22,634 nt of DNA, from positions 1 through 22,634 of the forward strand of contig DASUFE010000084.1 in NCBI GenBank assembly GCA_036274675.1. Reading direction: 5' to 3'. Every line of letters begins with the position of its first letter. Position 1 is the stretch's first letter. This document shows positions 1-8,700 of the stretch, one piece after another. The DNA is from DASUFE01 sp036274675 (GTDB lineage Bacteria; Pseudomonadota; Gammaproteobacteria; HTCC5015). A program made the position numbers and the translations under genes. Under the pieces are notes generated by a model. That model searched no databases, had not been told where the DNA came from, and saw only the letters and a list, made by a program, of their open reading frames with translations.

Positions 1-348
1 CATAAAGCTGCCGTCGTGGTTGCCCTGCACGCCGAACACGTTCGCGGCCGTCTGGCCGGGCGCCGGCAACTGCCAGCTGCAGCAGTTCGTGAACTGGAAG
101 CTGGTGCCGGGGTTGGTGCCGGTGCGGGTGGCGTTCCACTGAGTGGTCACGGTGACCTGCTCAGGGAAGTTCAGAGTAACGGTCCAGCTGCTGAGCGCCG
201 TGGTACCGCTGTTGGTTACGCTCACGTCCACCTGGAAAAAGGTCCCGCCCGTGTTCGAAGGCGTCGCCGTACAGGTATACGCTGCAAACGCCTGGGTGCC
301 CAGCAACAGACCTGACAACAGCACTCCATACTTGATGAATGTTTTCAT
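1..348 (-). CDS. Secreted CBM2-like carbohydrate-binding protein, N-terminal part (cut by window edge)
   Basis: 116 codons are visible before the gene leaves the window. Residues 1-22 form a Sec signal peptide (charged MKTFIK start, hydrophobic core, TQAFA cleavage site). Residues 24-115 read like a family 2 cellulose/chitin-binding module: a Cys near the start, the VDVSVTNSGTTALSSWTVTLNF strand pair in segments, WNA at 71-73, a Cys pair at 89-90, SW at 91-92 and a PGQT...FGVQG end strand. CBM2 modules bind crystalline polysaccharide through exposed Trp residues. The catalytic or partner domain, if any, lies outside the window. The start is supported by an AGGGG ribosome site a few bases upstream. 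It is transcribed away from the rest of the window. The CBM2 family call is from motif pattern only; a related beta-sandwich CBM is possible. Confidence 0.8.
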   Translation of the reverse strand, partial: MKTFIKYGVLLSGLLLGTQAFAAYTCTATPSNTGGTFFQVDVSVTNSGTTALSSWTVTLNFPEQVTVTTQWNATRTGTNPGTSFQFTNCCSWQLPAPGQTAANVFGVQGNHDGSFM

Positions 349-584
349 TGTGAGTCCCCTCTCGTGTATGAGTCGGCCTTGCAAGCCGCATCTGTCCAGC
401 GGCTGCCGAACGTCCCGCATGTTAATACTTATTAATGCGCCCGGACAATTTTTAAAAAGTGCGGATAAATTCAGCAACCCGACAAAGAACGGAAGTACTG
501 CCGGCTTTTATGGATGACTGCAAAAAGTTAAGTTTTTCCTGCAGAAATTCATCGTATAAAAACGTATCGAAAGGGTGCTGTCCT

Positions 585-1286
585 TTACATGCCCGGTCTC
601 ATGCCGGAGCGTTTTGTTTCCACTTTGGTTTTCGATCGCGGCGGCCTTTCGGCATGTACTGAATTTTCTCCGTAACTCTTTGCGGATTTTCCTTGATTGA
701 GTCCTGCCTGCACGGCGTGCAGCAGCTCATCGCGTTTCATGCTGGTCTTGACCGAGATGCCGTAGTCTCTCGCCAGCGCGAGCAACTCGTCCTTCGTACG
801 CAGGTTGAGGCCGTAGACATGCTCGTGTTCGCCGACACTGTAGGGGAGATCGGCGGTCGCAGCGGCCTGTTCAAGCTCCGCGATCATCTGCTTCAGATAT
901 TGAATGACTTTTTTGCGCTGCAGCTTTTCGCTCGAACTCCACGTATCCTTGTGTGCGCGCTTGTGCGCGATTTTAAATTTCCTGCCCTCCATGTAGGTCA
1001 TATAACTGTTGGCGTCGAGCTTGTCGACGCGCTGATGCGAAACGATAAGCCAGTTGTATTCGGTGCCGACGGGGACGCCGGATTCTTCCGGTGCGCGGAC
1101 CGCGCGCCGCTTGGTGGTTTGGTAGAAGATTTCCCATTCGTCCGGGCTGAGCTTGCGCTCCCGCCATTCGCCCCGGTCGTAATTCCATTTGTGAGAGCGG
1201 CCGACCGGCATGCCGGTGTAACGCTTGCCGTGATATTGCTTGAAGCGGTTGTAAGCTCGCGTTGTTCGTTTTGTATCCTCAGCCAT
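585..1286 (-). CDS. Hypothetical protein with C-terminal SAP/Rho-N-like segment
   Basis: 233-residue soluble, basic protein without signal peptide. I do not recognise the N-terminal 130 residues, which are rich in Trp, Tyr, Arg and Lys (for example HKWNYDRGEWRERKLSPDEW). A charged helix follows (about 122-145). Residues about 165-197 (LRTKDELLALARDYGISVKT then SMKRDELLHAVQ) have the two-helix pattern of SAP or Rho-N-terminal domains, which bind nucleic acids. The tail is very basic. A nucleic-acid-binding role is inference. ATG at 1286 is preceded by AGGAGA at good spacing. It reads toward the CBM gene with a 236-bp gap. Confidence 0.75.
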   Translation of the reverse strand: MAEDTKRTTRAYNRFKQYHGKRYTGMPVGRSHKWNYDRGEWRERKLSPDEWEIFYQTTKRRAVRAPEESGVPVGTEYNWLIVSHQRVDKLDANSYMTYMEGRKFKIAHKRAHKDTWSSSEKLQRKKVIQYLKQMIAELEQAAATADLPYSVGEHEHVYGLNLRTKDELLALARDYGISVKTSMKRDELLHAVQAGLNQGKSAKSYGENSVHAERPPRSKTKVETKRSGMRPGM

Positions 1287-1559
1287 TTCACGTCTCCTGA
1301 ATCAGGGGCTTATATCCGATTTGTTCGTATAAATGTGATGGGGTTCGATTGCCAAGCGCCCGTTCTCTGCATGGAACATGCCTGAGTTCGCTTTGCGCCG
1401 GCAGGAACTATGAAATACGGCATTATTCAATATCTGAACATAAGTTATATCGGCTTCTTGAAGCACTTAGCTGGTGAAAAATTACTGATGTACTTATGCG
1501 CACAGCGCGAGGGGCGATTGCGCTTCTCGTTGAAACGCCAACCCCGATCGGAGGATGTT

Positions 1560-1787
1560 ATGAACGAAAGACAGGAAAATCGCGAACAGAACCGCGAAGC
1601 AAGACGCGATGAACGCCAGGAAAACCGCCAGGAACGCCGGGAGGGTCGCGAAGAAAACCGTGAAGAAAGACGCGACGCACGGCAGGATAATCGTCAGGAC
1701 CGCCAGGAAGCCCGTGAGCAGAACCGCGAAGAAAGACGCGATATGCGCCAGGAGAATCGGCAGGAACGGCGGGAAGCTCGCGAATAA
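1560..1787 (+). CDS. Small Arg/Glu/Gln-rich protein built of six 11-residue repeats
   Basis: 75-residue protein composed almost only of R, E, Q, N, D and A, with no hydrophobic core. After a seven-residue start, residues 8-73 are six tandem 11-residue units of pattern R-(E/Q)-x-N-R-(E/Q)-x-R-R/Q-(D/E)-x, grouped as three 22-residue (66-bp) repeats. An 11-residue period suits a long straight helix (hendecad coiled coil or single alpha-helix). The start at 1560 has GGAGG five bases upstream; an upstream in-frame extension to 1410 lacks such a site and has unlike composition. Function unknown; nucleic-acid binding or an extended spacer are guesses. Long open frames on the opposite strand here are mirrors of the repeat. 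Confidence 0.7.
   Translation: MNERQENREQNREARRDERQENRQERREGREENREERRDARQDNRQDRQEAREQNREERRDMRQENRQERREARE
1581..1778 (+). repeat. Three tandem 66-bp coding repeats
   Basis: Units begin at 1581, 1647 and 1713, all starting CGCGAA/CGTGAG and ending in a Gly or Ala codon. The copies differ mostly at synonymous or conservative positions, so the protein pattern has been kept while the DNA diverged. Each unit splits into two 33-bp halves. Confidence 0.85.
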
Positions 1788-1836
1788 AACCGTCGGCCAA
1801 GGCGGCGGGAAAGCGAATTGTACCGCATGCCGGCAT

Positions 1837-1875
1837 ATGGAGCTTGAGCCCCGGAATAAACCGCTCAAGCTCCAT
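1837..1875. terminator. Hairpin between convergent genes
   Basis: Perfect 13-bp inverted repeat ATGGAGCTTGAGC / GCTCAAGCTCCAT separated by 13 bases. It lies between the 3' ends of the repeat-protein gene (plus) and the HTH gene (minus), so it may end both transcripts. No strong T-run follows on either strand, so Rho-independent termination is not certain. Confidence 0.5.
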
Positions 1876-1960
1876 TTGAGCGGGTTGCAATAAATAGGGG
1901 TAGGTGGTGTAAGCGGCGGGGTAGCCGCGTAACACCTGGAAAGAAAATTCACGAAGGGTG

Positions 1961-2170
1961 TCAAGTATCCGTTCCTTGGGACGTTTTCCGAGCGGACCAC
2001 GATTGATCGAATGTAAAGGTGATTCCCAGATCAGCCGCCTTTGAATAAACCTCGTCGCAGGTTTTGCCCACGCACTCGCAAATCTCCGCGACGGAAGCAT
2101 GGCATTCGGCCAATTCCCACAACAAAGAAATCTGCGTATAAGTCCAGCCTTTTTGCGCGTCACGATCCAT
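1961..2170 (-). CDS. Small helix-turn-helix (SANT/Myb-like) protein
   Basis: 69 residues. Residues about 8-50 (WTYTQISLLWELAEC, then ASVAEICECVGKTCDEVYSK and AADLGI) match the pattern of short bacterial SANT/Myb-like HTH domains: a leading aromatic, an acidic-hydrophobic first helix, AEI-x3-GKT turn, and a recognition helix ending in A-x-x-LGI. Three Cys residues sit in this domain. The ATG is only eight bases beyond the stop of the PilZ gene upstream on the same strand, suggesting co-transcription. The ribosome site is weak (AAGG). DNA-binding is inferred from the fold pattern; the target is unknown. Confidence 0.6.
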   Translation of the reverse strand: MDRDAQKGWTYTQISLLWELAECHASVAEICECVGKTCDEVYSKAADLGITFTFDQSWSARKTSQGTDT

Positions 2171-2178
2171 AAATCGCC

Positions 2179-2580
2179 TTAAGCAGGGAGTGCTTTATGG
2201 ACGGCAAACCCGGGATATATCGTGGGTTTAGCCGGTTTGATCCGGGTATCCTGCCTGGACAAAGCCTCGATCAGTACATTGACAAGCCCGGCTCGCATGT
2301 CCACGAAGGATACGCCCACGCCGCGCGACGTATTGTGGACAGCCCTCGCATGGAGGCGGAAGCCGTTGCGCACGAAAACATCCGGGATTTTGAGCTTGAT
2401 GGCAAAAACGGTGTCGGGCGGCAGGGGTAGCTGCGTTCCGATGAACGCGCCGCCCAGACTAATATCGAGTAAAGTCGCGGGTATTACTCGTTTGCAATAG
2501 CTGTAATAGGCGGGAACATGCAAGTCGACGTTCACATAAAGATTCTTCCGGGTGCTCCAGCGGCGCTCCAGACGTTCCAT
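2179..2580 (-). CDS. PilZ-domain protein (first paralogue)
   Basis: 133 residues, essentially one PilZ domain. The two c-di-GMP contact motifs are present: R7-x3-R11 (RWSTR) and D39-x-S41-x2-G44 (DISLGG), so ligand binding is likely. PilZ proteins act as c-di-GMP effectors in motility, adhesion or polysaccharide export. The start at 2580 (MERLERRW) is chosen because GGAGG lies directly upstream; an in-frame extension to 2658 has no ribosome site. Likely operon with the HTH gene that follows by eight bases. A second protein at 11314-11700 shares the RRWSTRK start and the same layout, so the two are paralogues. Output partner unknown. Confidence 0.82.
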   Translation of the reverse strand: MERLERRWSTRKNLYVNVDLHVPAYYSYCKRVIPATLLDISLGGAFIGTQLPLPPDTVFAIKLKIPDVFVRNGFRLHARAVHNTSRGVGVSFVDMRAGLVNVLIEALSRQDTRIKPAKPTIYPGFAVHKALPA

Positions 2581-2785
2581 GTTTATCCTCCGAAGATTCC
2601 ATTGTGTCTTATTAATAAACACGGAGCCGCGAGGAAAAGGGTTCCATCGCGCGATCACCTATTAAATAAAGCATTTGAAAGATTTACACTGCGGGTTTTG
2701 AATTTTGAATGAATGTCCAAAAATAAATTAAGGGGAATATCTGACAAGGGTATACGCGCGCTCCATAGATGAGAGGTGAAAAAGT

Positions 2786-3352
2786 ATGAGTAGCCGGAAA
2801 AATCAACTGTCACCCAGGCAGCACGAACAACTGCTGGAAACGCTGCAGGAGCGTTTCGAGAAGAACATGCAGCGTCATCAGGGTCTTGAATGGCCGCAAG
2901 TGCGGGCGAGGCTGGAAGCCGATGCCGGAAAGCTGTGGTCGCTCCATGCAATGGAAAGCAGCGGCGGCGAGCCGGACGTGGTCGGACATGACGGCAAGAC
3001 CGGCGAATACATTTACTACGATTGCGCCGCGGAAAGTCCCAAGGGCCGCAGAAGCCTCTGTTACGATGGGGAGGCTTTGAGATCCAGGAAAGAAAACAAA
3101 CCGAAAAACAGCGCGCTGGATCTGGCGGAGGCCATGGGCATCGAGCTGTTGAGCGAAGCGCAGTATCGGCAGCTGCAACAGCTGGGAGAATTCGATACGA
3201 AGACCTCGAGTTGGGTGAAGACTCCCGCCGATATCCGGAAACTCGGCGGCGCGGTCTTTTGCGATCGTCGCTATGACACGGTTTTTTTGTACCACAACGG
3301 CGCGGAATCCTATTACGCGGCCCGCGGATTCCGGGGTTTGCTGAAGGTCTGA
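2786..3352 (+). CDS. DUF4256 family protein
   Basis: 188 residues matching the DUF4256 family along the whole length. Recognisable conserved segments are LLETLQERFEKNMQRHQGLE, GGEPDVVGHD, GEYIYYDCAAESPKGRRSLC, FDTKTSSWVKTP, GGAVFCDRRYDTVF and YHNGAESYYAARGFRG. The family has no established function. It is cytoplasmic, with no signal peptide. The ATG is preceded by GAGAGG. It is divergent from the PilZ gene (205-bp AT-rich gap) and convergent with the DinB gene (31-bp gap). Confidence 0.9.
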   Translation: MSSRKNQLSPRQHEQLLETLQERFEKNMQRHQGLEWPQVRARLEADAGKLWSLHAMESSGGEPDVVGHDGKTGEYIYYDCAAESPKGRRSLCYDGEALRSRKENKPKNSALDLAEAMGIELLSEAQYRQLQQLGEFDTKTSSWVKTPADIRKLGGAVFCDRRYDTVFLYHNGAESYYAARGFRGLLKV

Positions 3353-3383
3353 ATTCCGCTGCCGGCTACAAGATCCCCGTCAA

Positions 3384-3893
3384 TCAGAGCAGGCCTCCCC
3401 GGTCCGGCGGCAGGGCGAGCAGATCGGTAACGCCCGGGTCGATGCCCTGCTGGAACAGCAGGGTGGTCAGCTGGCCGCGGTGATGGGTCTGGTGATTGAA
3501 GAGATGCGACAACGTAAACCAGAGCGGCGTGCGGCGCTGCTGCGGATTCACAATGGTGGTGTAGACCAGGTCGCGCGCCAGATCCTTTGCATTCAATGAG
3601 GCAATCCATGCGCTGATGAGGGCGTCGGTGACGGCGCGTTCCGCGCGCAGCTGATCGAAATCGGCATACAGCTCCTGGGCCAGCGAGCTGACGGCGAAAG
3701 CTTTGCCGGTAAAGCGCCCCAGCCAGACCCGGTCGGACAGCAACAGATGATTCAGGGTGCCGTGTATGGATTTGAAGAATGCGCCCATATCCTGTTTGCG
3801 GGCTGCATCCGGCAGCCGCGCGCAGCATTCATACAGCCGCTCGTTCATCCACCGGTTGTAAGCCGCGAGAGTTTTCACTGTTTCGAGATTCAT
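3384..3893 (-). CDS. DinB-family (DinB/YfiT-like) protein
   Basis: 169-residue four-helix-bundle protein of the DinB family, whose members bind a divalent metal through three His and often act as thiol-dependent transferases. The expected triad is present: H49 (GTLNHLL), H134 and H138 (FNHQTHHRGQ). The start MNLETVKTLAAYNRW at 3893 fits the usual family N-terminus; a 17-residue extension to 3944 is also open, and neither has a strong ribosome site. The substrate cannot be told from sequence. Confidence 0.85.
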   Translation of the reverse strand: MNLETVKTLAAYNRWMNERLYECCARLPDAARKQDMGAFFKSIHGTLNHLLLSDRVWLGRFTGKAFAVSSLAQELYADFDQLRAERAVTDALISAWIASLNAKDLARDLVYTTIVNPQQRRTPLWFTLSHLFNHQTHHRGQLTTLLFQQGIDPGVTDLLALPPDRGGLL

Positions 3894-4020
3894 ACTTAAG
3901 ATATCCGTCTGGGTTGCCGGTGTCTTGCGCGAGCGATATGACATTTCCGTCGCCGGAATCCCGGAGACTCTGAAAAATTTCTCCCTTTTAACAGAAAACC
4001 GGGATATTTCCCAAACAAAA

Positions 4021-4038
4021 ACGGCCTATACTAGCCGT
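4021..4038 (+). promoter_or_regulatory. Possible -10 box inside imperfect palindrome upstream of the metal block
   Basis: ACGGC...GCCGT arms flank TATACT (4027-4032), a good sigma-70 -10 match, 13 bases before the CopL-like ATG. No clear -35 box is visible at 17 bp, so an activator or another sigma factor may be required. This is the divergent region between dinB-like and metal genes. Confidence 0.3.
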
Positions 4039-4045
4039 AGCCTGC

Positions 4046-4393
4046 ATGAAGAAATTGCTGCATATCTGGTTCGCATTGAGCCTGGCGCTGAACCCCGTCG
4101 CCGGGGCTGTTGCGTCTGCAATGCCTATGCCCGAGAAGAGCAAGACCGAATCCCACTGCCCCGGCCATGCATCGCACGCCAACCAGGCGCAACCCATGCC
4201 GCGCGACTGCTGCCGGCCCGGCCATCTTCCCAGGCAGTGTTGTGACCACTGCGCCGGCGTCGGCACGAGTCCGGCCTTGATGAATACGGTGGCCGCGGTG
4301 TTCCTGAACCATGCAATCGAACCGATCGTTGCGCCCGCCCGGATGGCGCCTTCTGCAAGCAATTCCCCGCCTTACCGACCTCCCCAAGCCTGA
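4046..4393 (+). CDS. CopL/DUF2946-like periplasmic metal-binding protein
   Basis: 115 residues with an N-terminal signal peptide (about 1-24, AVASA cleavage region). The mature part is rich in Cys, His and Met: MPMPEKSK, SHCPGHASH, PRDCCRPGHLPRQCCDHCAG, plus a Pro-rich C-terminus PPYRPPQA typical of CopL/DUF2946-type proteins found beside copper genes. Likely periplasmic Cu binding or sensing. It precedes cusB by 91 bp on the same strand, consistent with a shared role. The ribosome site is weak. Family assignment is by pattern. Confidence 0.65.
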   Translation: MKKLLHIWFALSLALNPVAGAVASAMPMPEKSKTESHCPGHASHANQAQPMPRDCCRPGHLPRQCCDHCAGVGTSPALMNTVAAVFLNHAIEPIVAPARMAPSASNSPPYRPPQA

Positions 4394-4484
4394 CTTGCCT
4401 CGTTCATGAAGCCTGCGCGGAGTCATGTCCGGGCAGTCGTTTGTCAGCGCATTGATATTCTCAGTGCGAACCGAGGAAGCTGGT

Positions 4485-5714
4485 ATGAGATTTCATTCGA
4501 GTTGGATGTTGAGTGTGTGCGTGCTCCTGGCCGCCTGTTCGAAGGGGCAGATTCCCGGCGAACCGCCGGCGGAAGCCGCGGACGCTACCGCGGTCGAACA
4601 TGCATTAAAGCATGCGGATGCAAGCTACGTTTGCCCGATGCATCCGCAGATCGTCAGCGCTAAGCCGGGCAAGTGCCCGATATGCGGCATGCAGTTGGTC
4701 AAGAAGGGCGCCGACGCGGGAAGCGCCGGCAGCAGCGGCGTCAGCATTGCGCCGGAAATCGTGCAGAACATGGGCGTGCGCACCGAAGCGGTAAAGCGCG
4801 AAACCTTGTGGAAATACATCAAGGCCGTGGGATACGTCGGCTACAACGAGGACCGCCTGTTCCACGTGCATGCCCGCGCCACCGGCTGGGTGGAGCGTCT
4901 TTACGTGCATGCCCAGGGCGAGCGCGTGGCCAGGGACCAGCCGCTGGCGGAGTATTATTCGCCGGACATCGTCAACGCGCAGGAAGAATTGCTGCTCGCG
5001 TCACGGGGCGGGCTGCTGCCGTCGGCAAAGGACCGGTTGCGCCGGATGAACGTGCCTCAGTCAGTGATCGATGAGGTTCTGCGCACCGGGAAATCGGTGA
5101 AGCAGGTTCCGCTGCTGGCGCCGGCCGACGGCGTGATCGGTACGCTCAACGTGCGCCACGGCATGTATCTCACGCCCGACCTGGAACTGTTCAGCATCGC
5201 GGACCTGGGCGAAGTCTGGGTCAAGGTCAGCGTTTTCGATCAGCAGCTGAGTTGGGTGAAAACCGGGCGCCCGGCGGAAATCCGCGTGTCGGCCCTGCCG
5301 GGAAAAATTTTCGAGGGCGAGGTGGATTACATTTATCCGGAACTCGATCCCGTTACCCGCACTTTGCAGGTACGGCTGAAATTCCAGAATCCCGACGGAC
5401 TGCTGCAGCCCAATATGTTCGCGGACGTAGTGATCTACGGGGGTCCGGAAAAGGCCGTGCTCAGCGTGCCGCGCGAAGCGGTGATTTTCTCCGGCCGGCA
5501 GGATAGGGTCATCAAGGCCCTGGGCGCGGGCCGGTTTCAGCCCGCCCCCGTCACCATCGGGATGCAGACGCAGCAGCGCATTGAAATACTGGAAGGTTTG
5601 CAGGAAGGCGATACCGTCGTCACCTCGGCGCAATTCCTGATCGACTCCGAGGCCGGCCTGCAGGGAGCGTTCCGGCGCATGGAACCGGCGCCGGGAGCGA
5701 GCCATGATCACTAA
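4485..5714 (+). CDS. cusB: CusB-type periplasmic adaptor of Cu/Ag RND efflux
   Basis: 409-residue lipoprotein membrane-fusion protein. The signal peptide ends in lipobox LAAC with lipidated C18. Residues 48-71 form a heavy-metal-binding domain (YVCPMHPQI...GKCPICGMQLV; C50, M52, H53, C64, C67, M69). The barrel-sandwich/lipoyl halves (VEKLYVHAQGERVARDQPL-like segment; PLLAPADGVIGTL) flank a helical hairpin, followed by beta-barrel and membrane-proximal domains. The C-terminus is His-rich (SHDH). The adaptor passes Cu(I)/Ag(I) to the pump and links it to the outer-membrane channel. The start at 4485 has GAGGAA upstream and gives the lipoprotein signal. It overlaps cusA by 11 bp, so the two are translationally coupled. 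Confidence 0.93.
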   Translation: MRFHSSWMLSVCVLLAACSKGQIPGEPPAEAADATAVEHALKHADASYVCPMHPQIVSAKPGKCPICGMQLVKKGADAGSAGSSGVSIAPEIVQNMGVRTEAVKRETLWKYIKAVGYVGYNEDRLFHVHARATGWVERLYVHAQGERVARDQPLAEYYSPDIVNAQEELLLASRGGLLPSAKDRLRRMNVPQSVIDEVLRTGKSVKQVPLLAPADGVIGTLNVRHGMYLTPDLELFSIADLGEVWVKVSVFDQQLSWVKTGRPAEIRVSALPGKIFEGEVDYIYPELDPVTRTLQVRLKFQNPDGLLQPNMFADVVIYGGPEKAVLSVPREAVIFSGRQDRVIKALGAGRFQPAPVTIGMQTQQRIEILEGLQEGDTVVTSAQFLIDSEAGLQGAFRRMEPAPGASHDH

Positions 5715-8700
5715 ATTGATCGATTGGTCCATCCATAACCGCGTCCTGGTGTTGCTCTCCGCCGTGTTCCTGTGCGCGTGGGGCGTGTATGCCGTCGCGC
5801 GAACGCCGGTTGACGCCATACCGGATCTGTCGGACACACAGGTCATTATAAAGACCGCGTATCCCGGCCAGTCGCCCCAGATCGTCGAGGACCAGGTCAC
5901 CTACCCGATCGCCACCCGCATGCTGGCGGTGCCTGGAGCCAGGGTGGTGCGAGGCTATTCGTTTTTCGGCGATTCCTTCGTCTACATTATTTTTGAAGAC
6001 GGCACGGATTTATATTGGGCGCGCTCGCGCGTGCTGGAGTATCTGAACCAGGCCGGCAAGTCGTTGCCGCCGGACGCCGCCCCGGCACTGGGGCCGGACG
6101 CGACAGGGGTCGGCTGGGTTTACGAGTATGCGCTGGTCGATCGCAAGAATGCGCACGATTTGTCGGAGCTGCGTTCGCTGCAGGACTGGTATCTGAAATA
6201 CGAATTGCAAAGCCTGCCCGGCGTGGCGGAAGTCGCCGCTATCGGCGGCATGGTGAAGCAGTACCAGGTGATCGTCGATCCGGATCGTTTGCGGGCGTTG
6301 AATATTCCGTTACAGACCGTGGCGGCCGCGATAAAGGCCGGCAACGGCGAGACCGGTGGTTCCGTGCTGGAGATCGCCGAGGCCGAATATATGGTGCGCA
6401 GCCGCGGTTATCTCACATCCCGTACCGATATCGACATGATTCCGGTCGCGGTATCGAAGCAGGGCACGCCGGTGCTGCTGCGCGACGTCGCGACCGTGCA
6501 GATCGGGCCCGAAATGCGGCGCGGCATCGCCGAACTGGACGGGCAGGGCGAGGTTGCGGGGGGCATCATCGTGATGCGCTCCGGCGGGAACCCATTGGAC
6601 GTGATCAAGAGCGTCAAAAACAAACTCGAAGAATTGCAATCCGGCCTGCCCGACGGCGTCGAGATCGTCGAAACCTACGACCGCTCGCCATTGATCCATC
6701 GGGCCATTAAAAACCTGATCATAAAACTGTTCGAGGAATTTCTGGTGGTGACCTTCGTCTGCGCGCTGTTCCTGCGCCACTGGCGCTCGGCCTGGGTCGC
6801 TGTGGTCAGCCTGCCGCTCGGTATCCTGGCCGCATTCATCGTCATGCTGTACCAGGGCATCAATGCCAACATCATGTCGCTGGGCGGCATCGCGATTGCG
6901 ATCGGCGCCATGGTGGACGCCGCCATCGTGATGATCGAGAACGCGCACAAGCACCTGGAGCATTACCGCGCAAAGTACGGCCGCGCGCCGGAAGGCGGCG
7001 CGCACTGGGCGCTGGTGGCGCGCGCGGCCGGCGAAGTGGGCCCCGCGCTGTTCTTTTCCCTGTTGATCATTACCTTGAGCTTTATTCCCATTTTCAGTCT
7101 GGAGGCGCAGGAAGGCCGGCTGTTTGCGCCGCTCGCCTTCACCAAAACCTACGCCATGGCCGCCGCCGCGGGCCTGGCTGTGACGCTGGTGCCGGTGCTG
7201 ATGGGGTATTTGATAAGCGGCCCGGTTCCCGCCGAGTCCTCGAGCCCGCTTAACCGCCGCCTGATCGAATGGTACCGGCCCGCGTTGCAGTACCTGCTGC
7301 AACGCCCGCGCGCCACCCTGGGCTGGGCGCTCGGCATCGGGCTGCTGCTACTGTTGCCCTACAGCCTGCTCGGTTCCGAGTTCATGCCGGAACTGCAGGA
7401 GGGCGACCTTTTATATATGCCTTCCGCGCTGCCCGGTCTGTCGATCGGCAAGGCGCGGCAGTTGTTGCAGCAGACCGACCGCTTGATCGCCGGCACGCCC
7501 GAAGTCAAACGGGTATTCGGCAAGATCGGGCGCGCTGAAACCGCGACCGATCCCGCGCCGCTGGAAATGGTGGAGACCATCGTGCAGCTGAAGCCGCGAA
7601 ACGAGTGGCGCTCCGGCATGACGCCGGAAAAGCTGATCCGGGAGATGAACGCGAAGGTGGCGCTGCCGGGGATCACCAATGTCTGGGTGCAGCCGATCAA
7701 GACGCGTATCGATATGCTGGCGACCGGCATCCGGACACCGGTCGGAATTAAAATCGCCGGCGACGACCTGGACACGATTCAGCAGATCGGGCTCGACATC
7801 GAAGCCGTGCTGCGCGGGCTGCCCGCGACGGCAGCCGTCTATTCCGAGCGGGTGGTGGACGGACGCTATATCGACATAGTACCGGACCGGCTGCAGGCGG
7901 CGCGCTTCGGGCTGAATATCGGAGACATCAATACCGTGATCGGTAGCGCGGTCGGCGGCATGAATATCACGAACACCATCGAAGGCCGCGCGCGCTATCC
8001 GGTGAACATCCGATACCCGCGCGACACGAGGGACCATATCGAAGCCCTGGAGAATCTGCCGCTCATCACTCCGACGGGCGCCCACGTCACGCTGTCGCGG
8101 GTCGCCGCAATAACGATCGCGCAGGGTCCGCCGATGATCCGGACGGAGGACGCGCGCCTCAACGGCTGGGTCTACGTCGACATACGCGACAGCGATCTCG
8201 GGGGCTACATCGCGGACGCCAAGGCGGCGCTGGCCGCGCAGATCAAACTGCCCCCGGGCTATACGCTGAGCTGGACCGGACAGTTCGAGTACCTGCAGCG
8301 CGCGGCGCAGCGTCTGCGGCTGATCGTTCCGCTGACGCTGCTGATCACTTTCCTGCTGCTGTATCTCATATTCCGCGACGGCGCGCAGGCCGCACTGGTA
8401 ATGCTGACCCTGCCCTTCGCGCTGGGAGGCGGCATCTCGTTTCTATGGTTGCTGGGCTATCACCTGTCGGTGGCGGTCGCCGTCGGTCTTATCGCCCTGG
8501 CCGGCGTGGCGGCGGAATTCGGCGTGGTGATGCTGGTGTACCTGAACAATGCCGTGCGGCAGCGGCGGGAGGCGGGGCAACTCAATAGCGCCGAGGATCT
8601 GCGGGCCGCGATCATGGAAGGCGCGGTGCAACGCGTCCGGCCCAAGGCCATGACGGTGGCGGTGATACTGGCGGGCCTGCTGCCGATCATGCTCGGCGGC

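Noticed and set aside
693..1385. 230-residue plus-strand frame opposite the SAP-like protein
   Set aside because: The minus strand has a good ribosome site and protein-like domain pattern; the plus frame starts without a ribosome site.
1494..2163. Two long minus-strand frames over the repeat protein
   Set aside because: They are antisense to the 66-bp repeats and run across the hairpin at 1837-1875 and into the HTH gene; composition is Phe/Leu-rich as expected for antisense of Arg/Glu codons.
6310..7302. 330-residue minus-strand frame inside cusA
   Set aside because: His/Arg/Gln-rich antisense frame typical of GC-rich genes; cusA is certain.
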